From Wyeomyia smithii (Eukaryota > Arthropoda > Insecta > Diptera > Culicidae): a stretch of 64,000 nucleotides of DNA. A program made the translations under genes and the position numbers. Of the stretch, positions 11,281-24,589 are shown one piece after another. The DNA is taken from assembly GCF_029784165.1 (NCBI RefSeq), contig NC_073695.1, positions 11,383,786 through 11,447,785 of the forward strand, written 5' to 3'. Position 1 is the first letter of the stretch; each line of letters begins with the position of its first letter. The notes beneath the pieces are model-generated. The model searched no databases. It was given only the letters and a program-made list of their open reading frames with translations, and was not told the origin of the DNA.

Positions 11281-13294
11281 ACCTCTAGATTAGCATTGTC
11301 TCCACTCACCTCAACTTGGAAACAACACAGGGTTGTTTTTATAACTCGAATAAAAATTAAATAAATATGAAAACTCAATCCTGACTGGGTCAGAGACAGT
11401 CGTGTCTGAGCATTTCATCACTGGACGTGGGAAAGCTTTACAGTTGTTCCTGAAAAGGGCATCAAAAATGTGGCTTATTTGAATTTTTTATCTATTAAAA
11501 GATTTTCAGAGATGAAATATTTTATCGACAACCATTATTTCACTGACTAATGCAATTATTTTCTTCGGAGCAACCCAACCGTCAAAACTCGAGACGAACC
11601 ATAGATTCGAATGATTATCCCCCGAAGGACAATAAATTACATCTGTCTACTTCAGTAAGCTTGTTAGAAGCTAAATTACGAGGAATGCGGTAAAACCTGT
11701 GCAGTCAACAACTCCCATTATGGCTTGGCTTGAGTTATGCGAACATCGCAAACGCCTCTCGTGTTCTCACGTGTTTGTAAATTTACCCTCTTCGAGCAGA
11801 AAGTGTTCCTGCGGGATGCTGCCAAAGTGAAACAGCTGCCATCAATTTCGCTACAAAAGAAAATGGTGAAAATGATCACTTGCTTCGAGATGGCACGAAG
11901 ACAAGACAAACAGTGTTTTAAAAAACGAGGCCGCAGCCACGCAAAAAACAGCATGATAATGACAACATTCTGAAAACGTTCTTCCAGCCACTGCCAAGGA
12001 CCAGTGAGCCAAGGGAAAGCGGTTTTATCTCGTAAACTGTGCCAATGTTTCATACAGTCTAACCCCTCCTATTTCACCAACGTGCATTGGTAACCACATC
12101 AACAAATAAGTCTGGAATCAATGAATCTAACAACGGAGCATCCGTTGAAGTTATACTGTTCACCGCTCGACCGCAGCAAAACTCGTCAAGCTGAAACCGC
12201 CGGCAGACAGACAATGGCCACCGATACCGCGAAGTGAAACGTGGAAGGATTGCTTTTGCGATGCACAGCTAGCTCCCCCTACTGGCTGGAGCGATTACTT
12301 GCTCAATTGTTCGTGCTTGTGTGAGCTTGACGATGAACCACCGATGCACCGCTTGTGGAGCGCATCTCATCCAAGGACATTTCCTATTCTTCCGAGACTT
12401 GGGACGCCAGGCTGTGACTGGTAGCCACCAGCCAGGGCCACCACTATCGCAATATCGAATTTCGGGTTGGCTGATGTTAGCAGAGAAAAAAGAAGTACAC
12501 TTGACAATGCAAACAGTGCAACATGAAAGCCGATAGATTGCTTATTTACATATAAAGTGACACTTGAGAGGTAAGCGCGTGACGTTCTGTGGGGTTCAGC
12601 GCTGGACTCGGATTACCACCCAGCAGGCTTAGGGGATACCATTGAAATGTATGACGGCGGTAGGTCACGTGTTGTATGTCTGATGAAGTTATGCATTACT
12701 TTGATTAACTAGACACCAGCAAGTGAGAAGGTGGAAGGTGCATTTATCCTCTCCGGTGTTTCGGATTCAACAGTTAAACTGATTTTCAACAAATTGACAG
12801 ACAGAAAATATTTTCACATCACAACAAAATTAAACAATAAATATCATCATGATGACGAAAATTTAAGAAAAATCATGGTGAATAAAAATTGGAATGAAAA
12901 GTCATACCCTCTGAATACTTTCATATAAAAATAGTTTAAAAAACTCCCAAATTGATTCTTGAAGACATAACGAAACATCCTTTACTTTTATCGTATTTGT
13001 AGACCATTTGTTTCAAGAAACGGTTACGGTTACTATATCGTGACGCATTACTATCAATATATTTGCAGTTGTTATTAGTGCCCATTTATTACGATACACG
13101 TTTAAAAAGAATTTAGGTCTTTCAGCACATCACTGGTTCCTCTTGCTCATCATAACAGTTATTCTCTCGAAGTTGATTACATTTTACAAGTGGATTACAC
13201 TACAACTACTAATCTTATTTCTAGGGTATCTTAGCGTAAACTGAATCTAGAACTAAACTAGCATGTTTTTGTATCGATGGTTAAATTTGTTTCT
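11281..13294. other. Non-coding, nothing recognised
   Basis: Open frames of up to 111 codons (11718-12053, -) overlap one another on both strands and show no known domain, signal peptide or splice context. 12700-13290 is strongly AT-rich. No terminal repeat or RNA gene was seen. Confidence 0.4.
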
Positions 13295-14300
13295 ATTGTT
13301 ATATGGGCACTGTAATGCTTTTCAGGTAGCTACAAAGCAGCTTCATGTATGCCAGGTTCCGCTGAGCCAGGTATGACGAACGGGACATGGGTTGTATTCC
13401 TCGGGCCCTGACGAAGTCCAAAAATAGGAATATGGCACCACGGAAATCAGCAAACACCCAATCTACGTGTACAATGTCATGATACCCTAATCCACGAAGG
13501 TGAGGATTACTGTCCGTGAGCACAATACGCAGTAGATGTACGTTTACCCCTCGTGGTTGGACATAATCCGAAACATCATTTGAATGAAGTCACGTCCAAC
13601 ATCCAACCCCAGAAACCAAGGTTCGGTAAATACCTTGGGGAGAACTCAGAGACTGTCTAATCTTGTCCTGGCACTGTTTGTACGCGGGGTATGTGAGCAG
13701 GTCATGCGGAGTCTGCACAGAATAGAGGCATTTTTCAACACCTCCTCACAAAAATCATCCGCGTGTTTCTTTCCGCGGATGATTTCTGTGAGTTCTCCGA
13801 GTACAAGCAAGTGCACGGGTAGACACACATCGCACCTTGTCCACCAGTTCAAAGCCCGCAGAGCAGTCACGGCGAGTCACACGAAAAGAGTCTGATTGGG
13901 TGTAAGTTTTAACACCATTGTCGAGCGATACTGAGTGCAATTGCTTGCAATCCAGTATCTTTACCGACGGTAGACTGGAATCCTCAAAAACGGCCTATTC
14001 CAGCCTTCGGCAGATCCTCCATGGTCAGACTCGAGTCGGTGACCACGCTGTGTAATGTACACATGGTACTTCCGCATGAAAAGCTCACAAACAGTAATCT
14101 GATTGGCTTGCTTGAGGCATGACACCGAAACACGCAGTTTTTAGGGCGAAAGTCGCATGAAAACAGCGATACTGAATGCAATTGCTTGCAATCCAGTATG
14201 TTTACCGACTGTAGGCTGGAATTCCTAAAACGGCTCATTCCAGCCTCCAGCAGATCTTCGCTGCGTGAGCTGGAATGAACACGTGGTACTCTAGCCCACA
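13295..14300 (-). mobile_element. Second I-clade LINE, rearranged relic
   Basis: On the minus strand, 14260-13640 matches the ORF1 of the element at 1686-7459 in fragments: VVTDSSL, ILDCKQLHSVSL, and QSDSFRV corresponding to PSDSFRV. Directly after it, 13523-13299 matches the end of ORF2 (HLRGLGYHDI..., AQRNLAYMKL, YLKSI). The endonuclease, RT and most of RNase H are missing, so a deletion joined ORF1 to the ORF2 tail. A piece of ORF1 is also duplicated in tandem (13926-14020 and 14166-14260). It is a related but distinct copy and cannot be active. Confidence 0.72.
13926..14260. repeat. Tandem duplication of about 95 bp inside the LINE relic
   Basis: 13926-14020 and 14166-14260 are near-identical: both contain GCAATTGCTTGCAATCCAGT and then TTTACCGAC, CTGGAAT and AACGG blocks. 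The spacer carries other ORF1-derived sequence. Repeat distance is about 240 bp. Confidence 0.75.
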
Positions 14301-14394
14301 AACAATTATCTAGTTTGCTTGCTTGAGGCATGACACCGAAAAGGACACCGAAAAGGACGATAACGTATTGGAAAGATGATGTCCAGAGAACGAA

Positions 14395-15480
14395 TATGAT
14401 GTTCGAAACCATTTCTACATCCAAAATGGCGACTTCCGGTTTCTGGGAGATGTATTAACTGTAGGAAATGTTTGCAAGCGCTCAATTATCGGTATTTCCG
14501 GAACCAGGCTGACGTTTAGAAGCCGAAAATCAAATTTCGACAACTAATTGAAAAGTCAAGATGACAAATCCTGGTTTTTGGAATTTACGAAAATCGGATC
14601 GGATGTAATATGGATATTTTCGGAATTGAGAAGACGTCCAAAGACCAAATAACGATTTTATACTAAATTTTTGGATTTAAGCTGACGACTGGAACGATAA
14701 GTAAAATTGAAGAAAATATTGAAATACCTCAAACATTGGTATATTGGAAACCAGGACATGGCCTAGAAATCCGGATTACGTGCAGGAACCAAATATCGTT
14801 GTATTTTTTAATCAAATATGGCCACTTCCGTTTGCGAGAGAGCTCAATCTAAAACTCTAAAAAAAAATATTTGAATACTCCCTAATATTTAAACTTCCCC
14901 AGCCAATATCCATATTGGCCATAGAAGCAACTCAAAAATTTAGGCCAAGTTATGGTTGTTTTTCTACATTTGAAGTTCCATTAAACTCGAAGCAAAAGTG
15001 AGGATGACAGTCCCCCTATCTAAGTAATGATTGATGCATCTCAATTTCATGTTCGAAATAAATTTATAAATCTCTGTATATAAAAGTCCAAATTTGTATA
15101 TCCAACATAGATTTCTTAAAAGGGGGGGGGGGGCAATGAAGCAGAAGGGAGTCTGATTTTTTAGGTCAAGATTATTCGATCATTATGAAAGCTTTTTTAA
15201 TAAATTCCACGATTTTTGGGCTCTCGGTCATGTCTGGAAACCGAAAGTTGATGTCTAGAGACCGGAACATGATGTTCGAAGCTCTATTTAAATTTAAGAT
15301 GCAGAAAATCCGTGGAAGCTGTTTAAAACCTGTTAATGATGATATTTCTCCAACCAGAATGACCGCGAATCAATATCCGAAGACATTTGAAATTCAAGTT
15401 GGCTACTTCCGGTTTCAGGAGCTCCGTGGAAATCGATCATATGTTTTGCAATATGGAACACCATTTTTGATCCCAAGATT
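14395..15480. repeat. Diverged dispersed repeat with recurrent ACTTCCG(G/T)TT core
   Basis: Loosely periodic sentences recur: AATGGCGACTTCCGGTTTCT near 14427, a GGCCACTTCCGTTTG version near 14820 and GGCTACTTCCGGTTTCAGG near 15402. GGAACATGATGTTCGAA and similar phrases lie between them. Spacing is irregular and divergence high. I read it as an old repeat of the kind common in mosquito intergenic DNA, but could not define unit ends. A run of 11 G sits at 15122-15132. Confidence 0.5.
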
Positions 15481-15489
15481 GAGATTTTT

Positions 15490-18400
15490 TTAAGTGGAAA
15501 GTTTAATAAAAGCTAGTGTAAAGCTTAATAAAAATGATAATTTATGGCGGAGAATTGAAAATACGTTAGGAAAAGTTTCTAAGACTGATTTATTAATTAA
15601 TTTAAAATCGATCTAACAAGATAAGACTTTCTGAAATCAATCTACATAATAGTGGAAGTGTATTTGAATGTATCACCCCTGTCTAGACCTGTCTCTACCA
15701 AACTTGGCACAGGTGTTAATGGACATAAGACAATGGTTTTACTGATAATGAATGGGTTTGTTATAAACAAGTCTTCAATCAAACAATCTGGTTCAAAATT
15801 TCAAGTTCAATAGTAACATAGAATATCAATTTCCGAGCAAAAGCTGATATTGAATCCCAATCCTGAGCAAGATCGAGTACTCAGCTAATATTTAAGAAAA
15901 ATTCATTTATCAAAGTTAGTCCCTATGATGAAATATTATGAACTATGAAAATTGGTTTACTGTCGATGATTTATTGTCGATGTCGATCGCAACACTCATC
16001 TAATTAGTTGTTTGGTGGGATTAAAATTTGAAACGAGTACATATAAATCAAATTTTGTCCACAAAACCTTTGAAAGTTGTTAAACCTTGCCGGAAGGGAC
16101 TACAATACATTAGATGTAGATTATTCTCGTTACGATAGTCTATAAGAGTAAAAATCGATTTTATCCCACTCAGTTCCTAACATAAATTACTTGTAAATGG
16201 TAATTGAATCACACGTTCCAAGTGCGGCTCACAGTTCCTATACCATGCGCTGCGAACAAGCGCAAATTTGCTCTAAGCCAAAACTGCGAGACTTTCAATT
16301 TTCTCTTAGCCGGAAAGGTCAACGGCAATAAAACCCGCAAAAGTTGCAGTCGTCGTCGTTTTACCATAAGCCGCCACAACCAAGCCAAACCAGGTTGGTT
16401 TGCAGGAGTTATTACTGTTAACCATAAGACTTGTTCGATTTGGAAACACGGCGCAGCTCCGCGCGATCGCGCGTTGTCTCGTTCACGATCTCCGCAATAT
16501 GGTCTGGTCTGCAGCCAGCGCAGTGATGCACTTTCGTGATGCGACGGTTATCGAGCAAGTTTCCGAATCGGGTGATAGTGTACCGCACACACTTGCACGA
16601 GACACGACGAGTTCAAATGAGTCATTTCTAGTTACTACTGCCGGTCTTTCGCTTGACGCGTTGTTGCCGGTTATTGGAAATGATAAGACGCTCCATGGCC
16701 ACCCCACCGGCTTGGCACTATCGTCATTCCGGAGGCAGAGAATTTCACTGGCAGCGTTAAGCACCAGTGAAAGATATGAATAGAAAAACAGTTGCAGTAC
16801 GAAATATAATTGGGCTGCTGATATCCGCCCCATTGAGCGTCCGTTTTGGACGGTGACAGTTGACTATAGTTAAGTTCAGTAAACCGATGCTGGAGTGTGA
16901 CGTAACGATCTGCATGAATAGGTAATTTTACAGAACAGTGTCAGCAAATAAAAATTATCTAACGACCGACAGAGTTTTTTTTTTCCAATCCAAACACCAA
17001 TTAGCCACTAATGAGACAAGTGTAACAACCAGTTGTCACTATCAAAAAGATAAGGCTAAAAACTTTAACGGTTGTCGGTTTCACCGTTTGCAGCGGCAAT
17101 TACATGGATTTAATGGGGCTGTCAACATTCTTTTTTTCCTTTCAAAGTGGGATATCATCTCAAGTGCCACCTTATTTTACCGCCAACGGTGGCAGAAAGA
17201 GCAAGTGGGATAATCGAAATTAGTGCCAGTTATTCCGGTAGCGATAACTAGCAGATGGGACACTTCGTCACTTTTACCGCAGATAATCGCTTTCGCTGCA
17301 CCGGGCCTGTCGTCTGTTGGATGACGCGGTATGCGGATTAGTCTCACAAAGCGTTGCTGCGGCTGACGGATAGGTAATGGGACAAATTGTATGAACTATC
17401 GTAGCCGATCGTACCATTAGACAGATATCTATACGACCTGATTTTGCATCCGCTCTTCAATCATGCTAAGTTGTTAACGCTACTCGTATATTATGCAGAC
17501 AATAATGATTGGATCAAACTTCTGATAAAAAAACTTGCCGTGACAGTTAAACTTCTTGTTCGTTCGCTGTACCGGTGAAAAGAAAAAAACTGAAACTAAT
17601 ACTTTATGCAAAAAATTAGCATTACGGTCCGACTATAATCTTACTGACAGCAGCGGTAGTGGACCTTCTATCCTAAACTTTCTCCGCGTTTCGCGCGAGT
17701 TTGAATATCCCGGTGATCGTGTCGGTCGTTGTCATCAACGATTCCGGAATGACAACAATCGGAGTTGAAGAGCCTCCAATCCAAAGACTTCGTCGTGGTG
17801 GAAAAAGGAAATGATTTATTGGCTCCGCCACTTCCGCCGTTTGGCGATAGACAACACACGGGGACTTTCCCAGTTCGACCGGATTTCCTTCATTTCGCGC
17901 CAACCGTCGTCAATTCGGTCCGAACGAAAACTTTATCACGCGGTTGAAGGTGAAACTTTTGGCAAATTAGAATCGCAACCGCAAAAGCTGCGGTTATTAT
18001 GAATGTTAGTTATGTCGTTTGATGTTTAATGGTTTTGTGGCTTTTGGAGCGATTAGTGGCGGTTGAACTTTTGGATAGTTTGTTTGATCAATTTAATTGC
18101 TGCATTTTTTCATTAACAGGTCGTAAGAAGGGTTAACTTCTGAACTTTTATCAATCAATCCGCAAACAGGTTGCAAATGAAATATTAAATTTGACAAGCT
18201 TTTTTCAAAGTCACAAAGTGTGATGAAAAATATTTGTCTTCTATGGTAATATTTCTCATCGTCATACAAGACATATTTCTCATCTTCATAACACTCTCTG
18301 TGGAGGTGCAACACAGAATTTTACAATCTATAGTGATACTCAATCGAAATTTTACTTTGGACTATCCAAAGTGTTTGTCTTATTTTGATGAATATGAACG

Positions 18401-18689
18401 AAAAAAATAAAAAAAAAAGATTTTGTGTTGTTCTAAAATCTATGAGAAATCAATTTTATTTATAAAAAAAACGTCTTCGAACATCTGGACATCCCAATTC
18501 TTGCAAATTCTCAGGTAAGCATTCAATTGTACAGCAAATTCTACGATCTCCTTGACGAGCAAATCTATCAATTATATAATCACTGAAACTACTCTGATGT
18601 TGTAATCTGTGTAGAAGAAAATTTTCAACAGACATCAGCATTAGCCATTTTAGCCTGTTGTATTCTTTCGTTGATCGCTTTCCGACGAC
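15490..18689. other. Non-coding, nothing recognised
   Basis: The region is mostly AT-rich. 16200-17950 is richer in GC and has overlapping open frames on both strands (up to 127 codons, 16400-16783 +) without recognisable motifs. No splice-linked exon chain, TIR pair or RNA gene was found. It could contain an untranslated exon or regulatory DNA; the sequence alone does not show it. Confidence 0.4.
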
Positions 18690-19650
18690 ACAATGAGTAT
18701 CGTACGGATTCTATCAGCAAACGCGGAATATGAGCAACTGAACGATCATCTAGACAACGCTTATCAGGACCTCAAGGATAACCCCGAGGAATTTTGGCGG
18801 TACGTCAACAGCTAAAGTAAGGAAACCGGATTGCCCTCTACGATGATTAATAGTTTGCTGGAAGCTGAATCTACTGCGGATATTGCCGACCTTTTCCGAC
18901 AATAATTCAGCAGCATCTTTACCAACGAGCTTCTAGATCTGCAAGACGTAACCCAGAAATGTTACCCGACTGACGGCATCTGATTTGAAAATCGTTATCA
19001 CCGATGATATGGTGAAGGCAGCAGGCATGACTCTGAAGTGTTCCATCGGATGCAGTCCAGACGGGATTCCTTTTTTTGTCTTAAAACGTTGTATGCGCAG
19101 TGCGCACACTAGCTGGCTCAGAAGATATGTACAATAAATATCACCGGATCAGTACGGTTTTATGTTTTATGTTTTATTTACTTCACATCGTTTGTAATTC
19201 GTCAATTAGAAAACGGCCAACAAGATTGCGGTGTTTTATAAAATGAATCATCAGATTGCTATAGCCAATTTTGACAAGCTTGCCATGAATGAAAATTTAC
19301 TTGTCTGACGCGAATCGTATTTAACTGGAAGAAATGTGTTCGTCAAAACCGATGATCACCTTTCCCTTTCCTGGTTTGGTCTGGTGTTTCTCAGGGAGGT
19401 CAGCTTGGACCATTTCTGTTCTTGCTGTTATGACCGATTCAACCTTATTCTAACGTGCTCCAAACTATCCAATGCCGATGACCTGAAATTGTGTTACACG
19501 ATAAAACAACCAAAGAACGAATTGTTTCTGCAACAGCAATTAAAAACCTTCGCTGACTAGTGTCAACTCAACCGGATGTCGTTAAACGTATCTAAATTTC
19601 GTTTAGTCGCGAACGCTCCACCCATTCCAACTACGGTTTGGCAGGCTTAC
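18690..19650 (+). mobile_element. CR1/T1-like LINE fragment
   Basis: Plus-strand translation in shifting frames gives the linker before RT (NPEEFWRYVNS, KETGLPSTM, then IADLFRQ and FSSIFTNELLD) and, after a gap, the RT core region with FNLILTCSKLSNADDLKL and QQQLKTFAD. The catalytic motif reads NADD rather than YADD. Stop codons and deletions are frequent. It resembles the family at 8400-10940 but lies in the opposite orientation and abuts the RTE copy that begins near 19660. Confidence 0.7.
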
Positions 19651-21185
19651 ACTACTCACTTTCCTGGTTAAATATCCCTGAGGATTTCACCTGCGTCACA
19701 ATGTTACGTCAACGTCCTCGGTCCATAGCAGCTTGTCTCTAACTTCATGAGAGTCCCATACATCCAGGATCTTGCTCCACTTGGTCTAACCACCTAGCTC
19801 GTTATGCACCTCCACGTCTTCTACCGGCCGGATTCGAGACGAACACCATTTTTGCGGGATTGTTGTCCGGCATTCTTACAACATGTCCCGCCCATTGTAC
19901 CCTTCCAGCTTTCGCGATTTTTTGGATACTGGGTTCGCCGTAGAGTAGCGCCAGCTCGTGGTTCATCCTTCATACGCCATCCTCATATACTCCGCCGAAG
20001 ATAGTCCTAAGCACACGTCGTTCGAAAACGACCAGAGCTTGCAAGTCCTCCTCGAGCGTTACCCATGTGTCGTGCCCGTAGAGGACTACTAGTCTTACAA
20101 GCGTCTTGTACATGGTGCACTTGGTACGAGGGCGAAGTTTACCAGACCTCAAAGTAAACACGACTTCCAGCTACAATACGTCTCCGGATTTCTCTGCTGC
20201 AGTCGTTGTCCGACGTTACCAAAGATCCGAGGTATACAAATTCTTCAACCACCTCAAACTCATCTCCGTCAATTATTACGCTACTGCCTATGCGAGTCCT
20301 ACCGCTCTCACATTTCACATTTCAGTTTGGTGTACTGTTCAGCAAACGCCTGGAACGTCCTTTCGACAAGGTCCACGTCGTCAGCGAAGCAGATGAACTG
20401 GCTGGATTTATTGAAGACCCGCATGTTTAAGGCCGCACGTTTCTTTACACCTTCAAGCGCAATGTTGAACAGCAGGCAAGAAAGACCGTCGCCTTGTTGA
20501 AGTCCCTTGCGTGTTTCAAACGGGCTTGATAACGCAACCAAAATCTTCACACAGCACTGTACTTCATCCATCGTGACCTTGATCAGTCTTGTTAGTTTTG
20601 CAGGGAAACCATTTTCGTCCATGATTTTCCATAGCTCTACGCGGTCGATAGTATCGTAGGCGCCCTTGAAATCGATTAATAGGTGGTGCGTAGGGACTTG
20701 GTATTCGCGACCCTTTTGGAGGATCTGCCGCAGCGTGAAGATTTGGTCTGTTGTCGATCGCCCACCCACAAAACCGGCTTGATAACTTCCAACAAACCTC
20801 CCTACTAACGGCGAGAGACGGCGAAAGATGATCTAGGAGAGCGGTTTGTAGGCTGCGTTGAGAATCGTGATCGCTCGATAGTTCTTACATTCCAACTTCT
20901 CGCCCTTCTTGTAAATTGGGCATATTACTCCCACCTTCCACTCCTCCGGTAGCTGTTTTGTATCCCAGATCCTGACTGTCAGCTGATGCAGACAGGAACC
21001 CAATCTATCCGAGCCCAGTTTGATAAGCTCCACTGCGATGCCATCTTTTCCAGCTGATTTGTTGTTCTTCAGCAGCTTGATGGCATCCTTAACTTCACCT
21101 ATCGTAGGGGTCGAAATGTCTACCTCATCCGCTGTGCTGACGAAGTCGTTCCTCCTGCCGTCTTGGTCATCTGCCTCTGCGCCTA

Positions 21186-22438
21186 GGAGTCCCGGTTTTT
21201 TCCCGGTTTTTCCCGGTTCGTTCAAATATTTTTCCCGGTTATTAATACTTCAGAATTCAGCATTTTTTCATACAGTTAAGGATTAAAAAAGCGTGACGGT
21301 CGATTTACATCCCATTATCGATTTACAATCTAATATGGTCACTTTTTAAGCGTGTTCAGGCTTATTATCATCCACAGATATTGTTGCAGAAATTCGAAAA
21401 ATGTGACGGACGTCATCTTTTCCAAGAGGATAACGTTTGCGGTAAAAAATTGGTACCCCGCCACGTCAAAAACGGACATCGTGCGGCACTTTGTAGACGC
21501 CGGGTATGCCCGTTCGGCATCTACAATATATTGACACAATTGGACAACGATCAAAGCATCGAAAGAAAGCCCAGTTCCGGACGGCCAACGACCCTGAACG
21601 ACAAGAAGCTTCAAAGGATGGTGAAGAGGAAGACCGAGAGAAAAGTGGCTAAATCGCTGCGTGCACTTGGCCGGGAGGTTGGTGCATGCGGTAAAACAGT
21701 GAAAAAGTATCTGGAAAACATGGGCATACATGTCAGGAAGCGGCAGTCCCGTCCACTGGTGCTAGTCTCGGAGCTGCAGGCAATGACGCAGCGACAGCGG
21801 TTTAAGATGCTCAAGTCGTTTTCCCCGGCAAATCACGATGTGGCAGTGGTGATGGACGACGAGACCTATCTCACCCTAGATGACAACGATTAGCAGGGCA
21901 CTTCGTATTTTACCTCCCCTACGAAGAAATTGAGCACCGAGGTGAAGTATATTTCCCCAAGAAGGTGCGGCTGTGGCTGACAATCAGCGTGAAAGGGATG
22001 TCAAAGTTGCTCTTCTTTTGCTCCGGGCTGGCCGTGAACGGGGAAATTTATAGTACGAAGTGCCTGCCAGAAGTTGCGTCGTTTATCATAAAATACCATA
22101 AGGGCGAAGATACGATGTTCTGGTCAAATTTGGCGTCGGCCCATTACTCGAAGCGATCGTTGAAGGAGATGGAGCGGTAAAATATCGATGTGGTACCAAA
22201 GTCGGCGAATCGGCCCAACGTCCCCCAGCTGCGTCCCACCGAGAATTTCTGGGCAAACTTGAAGCGCAGAACGGAAGAGGAATTAATAAAAAAAACACAG
22301 AAAAAGGTTGAAAACATGCCTGCACGCATGTTTTCGTCTGCCCTTGCGAATGTTCCGGTTAACTGCCTTCCGCTCGCAAGGGCGTAGAATTTTAAGAACT
22401 TATAAACAACGCATATAATACTCATTACCGGGGACTCC
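21186..22438 (+). mobile_element. Mariner-type DNA transposon, DD37E lineage, defective
   Basis: The element is 1253 bp long, flanked by TA (21184-21185 and 22439-22440), with short inverted ends GGAGTCCCGG and CCGGGGACTCC. That is the right length and target for mariner elements, which insert at TA. The inner left end carries TTTTTTCCCGGTTTTTCCCG, not mirrored on the right, so the left terminus may have been rearranged. The transposase inside shows a 37-residue catalytic spacing, a signature known from mosquitoes (ITmD37E). It lies at the edge of the larger insertion in the RTE copy. Confidence 0.75.
21352..22388 (+). pseudogene. DD37E mariner transposase, broken
   Basis: The N-terminal helix-turn-helix region starts in one frame (NSKNVTDVIF, KTDIVRHFVDAGYA) and shifts near 21525 into NILTQLDNDQSIERKPSSGR. 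The catalytic core follows: first aspartate in VVMDDETYLTL (about 21847), then a TAG stop at 21891 and a frameshift near 21945. The second catalytic motif reads SNLASAHYSK, with N where the family has D. A TAA lies at 22178-22180, then the third acid in RPTENFWANLKRR. Exactly 37 codons separate the second catalytic position from the final E. Loss of the second Asp plus stops and shifts means no activity. Confidence 0.82.
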
Positions 22439-23123
22439 TAGGCCAAATTGAGTTTGTAAGAACCGTTTTTACCTCAACCACCTAAGATTCAATATATAAA
22501 AGAATTATGTTACAAGTTTCTTGCAAAACAAAATTTATATTAATCAGACCAATCAGTTTCTCACAACACTTAAAACACATTATTTCACATTACACTTAAA
22601 CACATTAGCTTCAAGAGCACGGGCCGTGGCGTTCTTCTTTCTGGCTTCTTCATCTTGATCTGAACTCTCCTTCTTCTTTGTCTTCAACAATTCAACATAT
22701 CGGCTATGTGAAATGCGAGCGTAATGGATTTACGACTTGGTGATATCAATTTCGTCTTCAACACCGGCAGCCTGTACTGCATCGTACATCAACTGCTGGA
22801 TGAAAATCTTCTTAATAAACACGGTCAAGTTAGGATGTTTCTTGCCTAAACCAGCTATCAGATCTCTACAGAAAGTATCAAGGCGTTTCTCGCTACGGCG
22901 GTAGGAAGTCAGCAATGTATTCGTCGAATGCATACTCAACAGTTGTGAGTATTCTTGGCGAAATCTGTCAACTACAGTTCCCGCGAGATTATCTTTGCAG
23001 GGTGGCCACTCATTTTACAGTTTCGAGTTCCCGCATTTTTCCCGACTTTTTCCCGATTGGCAAAAACCGTAACTAGGTTATGTTCTATCGACGGCTGAAC
23101 GTCAATTTTTGAACCCTAAATTG

Positions 23124-23359
23124 CAGTGGCGTCGGGTCCACCTGTGCAACATGTGCACTGCACAGGTACCCTATTTCCTAAAATTCGGGCATATGCAATT
23201 ATCGAAATATGATAACCTATAAAAAAGTAATCGTACTAGCGAAACTCTTCAATTTAATGTGTCGTACACCTTGGTTTGAATTACTTCTTTCATTTGAGGA
23301 AAGAGAACTTAAATTAAATTTGGTGCACATGTGACAAAATCAGCCACGCGACGCCTCTG
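23124..23359. mobile_element. hAT-type MITE, 236 bp, perfect 8-bp TSD
   Basis: The ends CAGTGGCGTCG and CGACGCCTCTG form an 11-bp imperfect inverted repeat (one mismatch), and CTAAATTG is duplicated exactly on both sides (23116-23123 and 23360-23367). A CAGTG-type end with an 8-bp TSD is the hAT signature. It has no coding capacity and is nested in the 22998-25282 element. Confidence 0.85.
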
Positions 23360-23747
23360 CTAAATTGGAAGTAATAGCTCATATTACTTCTACGGAATTC
23401 GCTCGGGACATTCTACACAAACAGTTGATTAGTTACATGAAATACAACCTTTGCCTTCCCATGGTAGACAGGTTAAATACAATTTTTGCGGTCTTCTCAA
23501 ATTTGCAAATCTTCCATTAAGCACTCAACAGTCGTGTTAGCTATTTTGTGCATTCATTATGTTTGTCTATCTGTCTTCTTAAAATATGATATAAGCACCC
23601 TTTTTTTAACGCATAACAAAAAACAGCACTTTTCGTTCAAAAGTTTTTTTTCGTTGTTTTGTTTATTATTTTGGCTTTAAAAATATTTCAAGTATTTTCG
23701 TTTATCTGTGGCCAGATTCAGCAACCAACTGTTCAATGCAAAGGACG

Positions 23748-23872
23748 CTTTCAGGGCTAGTGCTACGATCCTGCAGACAATAATAGTCTCTCTCGAGCCG
23801 AGACACGAACCTACGACGACTGACTAGTTAGGCCAGCATCGTATCCTAAGACCAGTTACGAAACGAAAAGCA
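23748..23872 (-). repeat. SINE family A, tRNA-like head fragment
   Basis: This matches 1066-1180: GGGCTAGTGCTACGATCCTG, then TAGTCTCTCTCGAGCCGAGA, and a degenerate box B (ACGAACCT on the plus strand, minus AGGTTCGT) with GGCCAGCATCGTA. It is diverged and 3-prime truncated compared with the copy at 962-1180. Confidence 0.6.
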
Positions 23873-24589
23873 TGTAAAAAGTTGTATGCAGGAACAAAAA
23901 AAAATAAATAAAATGTTTTCTTGAAAAACCTCGAAAACGATTATGCTGTTTCCTAAGAGCATTTCTGATTGTATTTACATCCAAAATAGTTTTTTTACAG
24001 TCAAATTGTATAATTTACAGAAAAATACGAATTCAAAATATGCACAAAAGTTAGTTTTTCGAAAAATTTCAAGATAATGTTTGCTCTATTTTGTGGCAAG
24101 TTTCAAATGTTTTCTCAATTAACTGCTCCGCATAGCAAGGTCGCTCCAAACCCAAATTTTCACCAGCATTGAGTTTCTAAGCGGAAATGGTAGCTAGTTT
24201 CGCTAGAGTTCGCCAAATATCTCTTCTAAAAGACTAACTGAAATAAAAATCTATTCGAAAAACTGGAGAATCAGAACTGTGTGCCACTTGTTTTATCTTC
24301 AATTTGTTTATTCAAATAACTAGCAATGTTAGTAAGATTGTACAGTGTAACTTATTTTGCATTGCTCTTAGAAATTGAAACAATTTTTTTTTGTACATAT
24401 GAGATTTTATGATTGATTCTCTCAATTAAAACGTTTTCTCGACAAACTGGCAACTACCATTGACTCCGGACCGGTTTTCAACCCCGGTTTCAATTCGCTT
24501 CACCATCTTGAGAAGTCCCACAGAGTCCATTCAATTTTCTTTAGATAACACCAGATTTCGACGTTTTAAGCTATTCTATGACATTTGAT

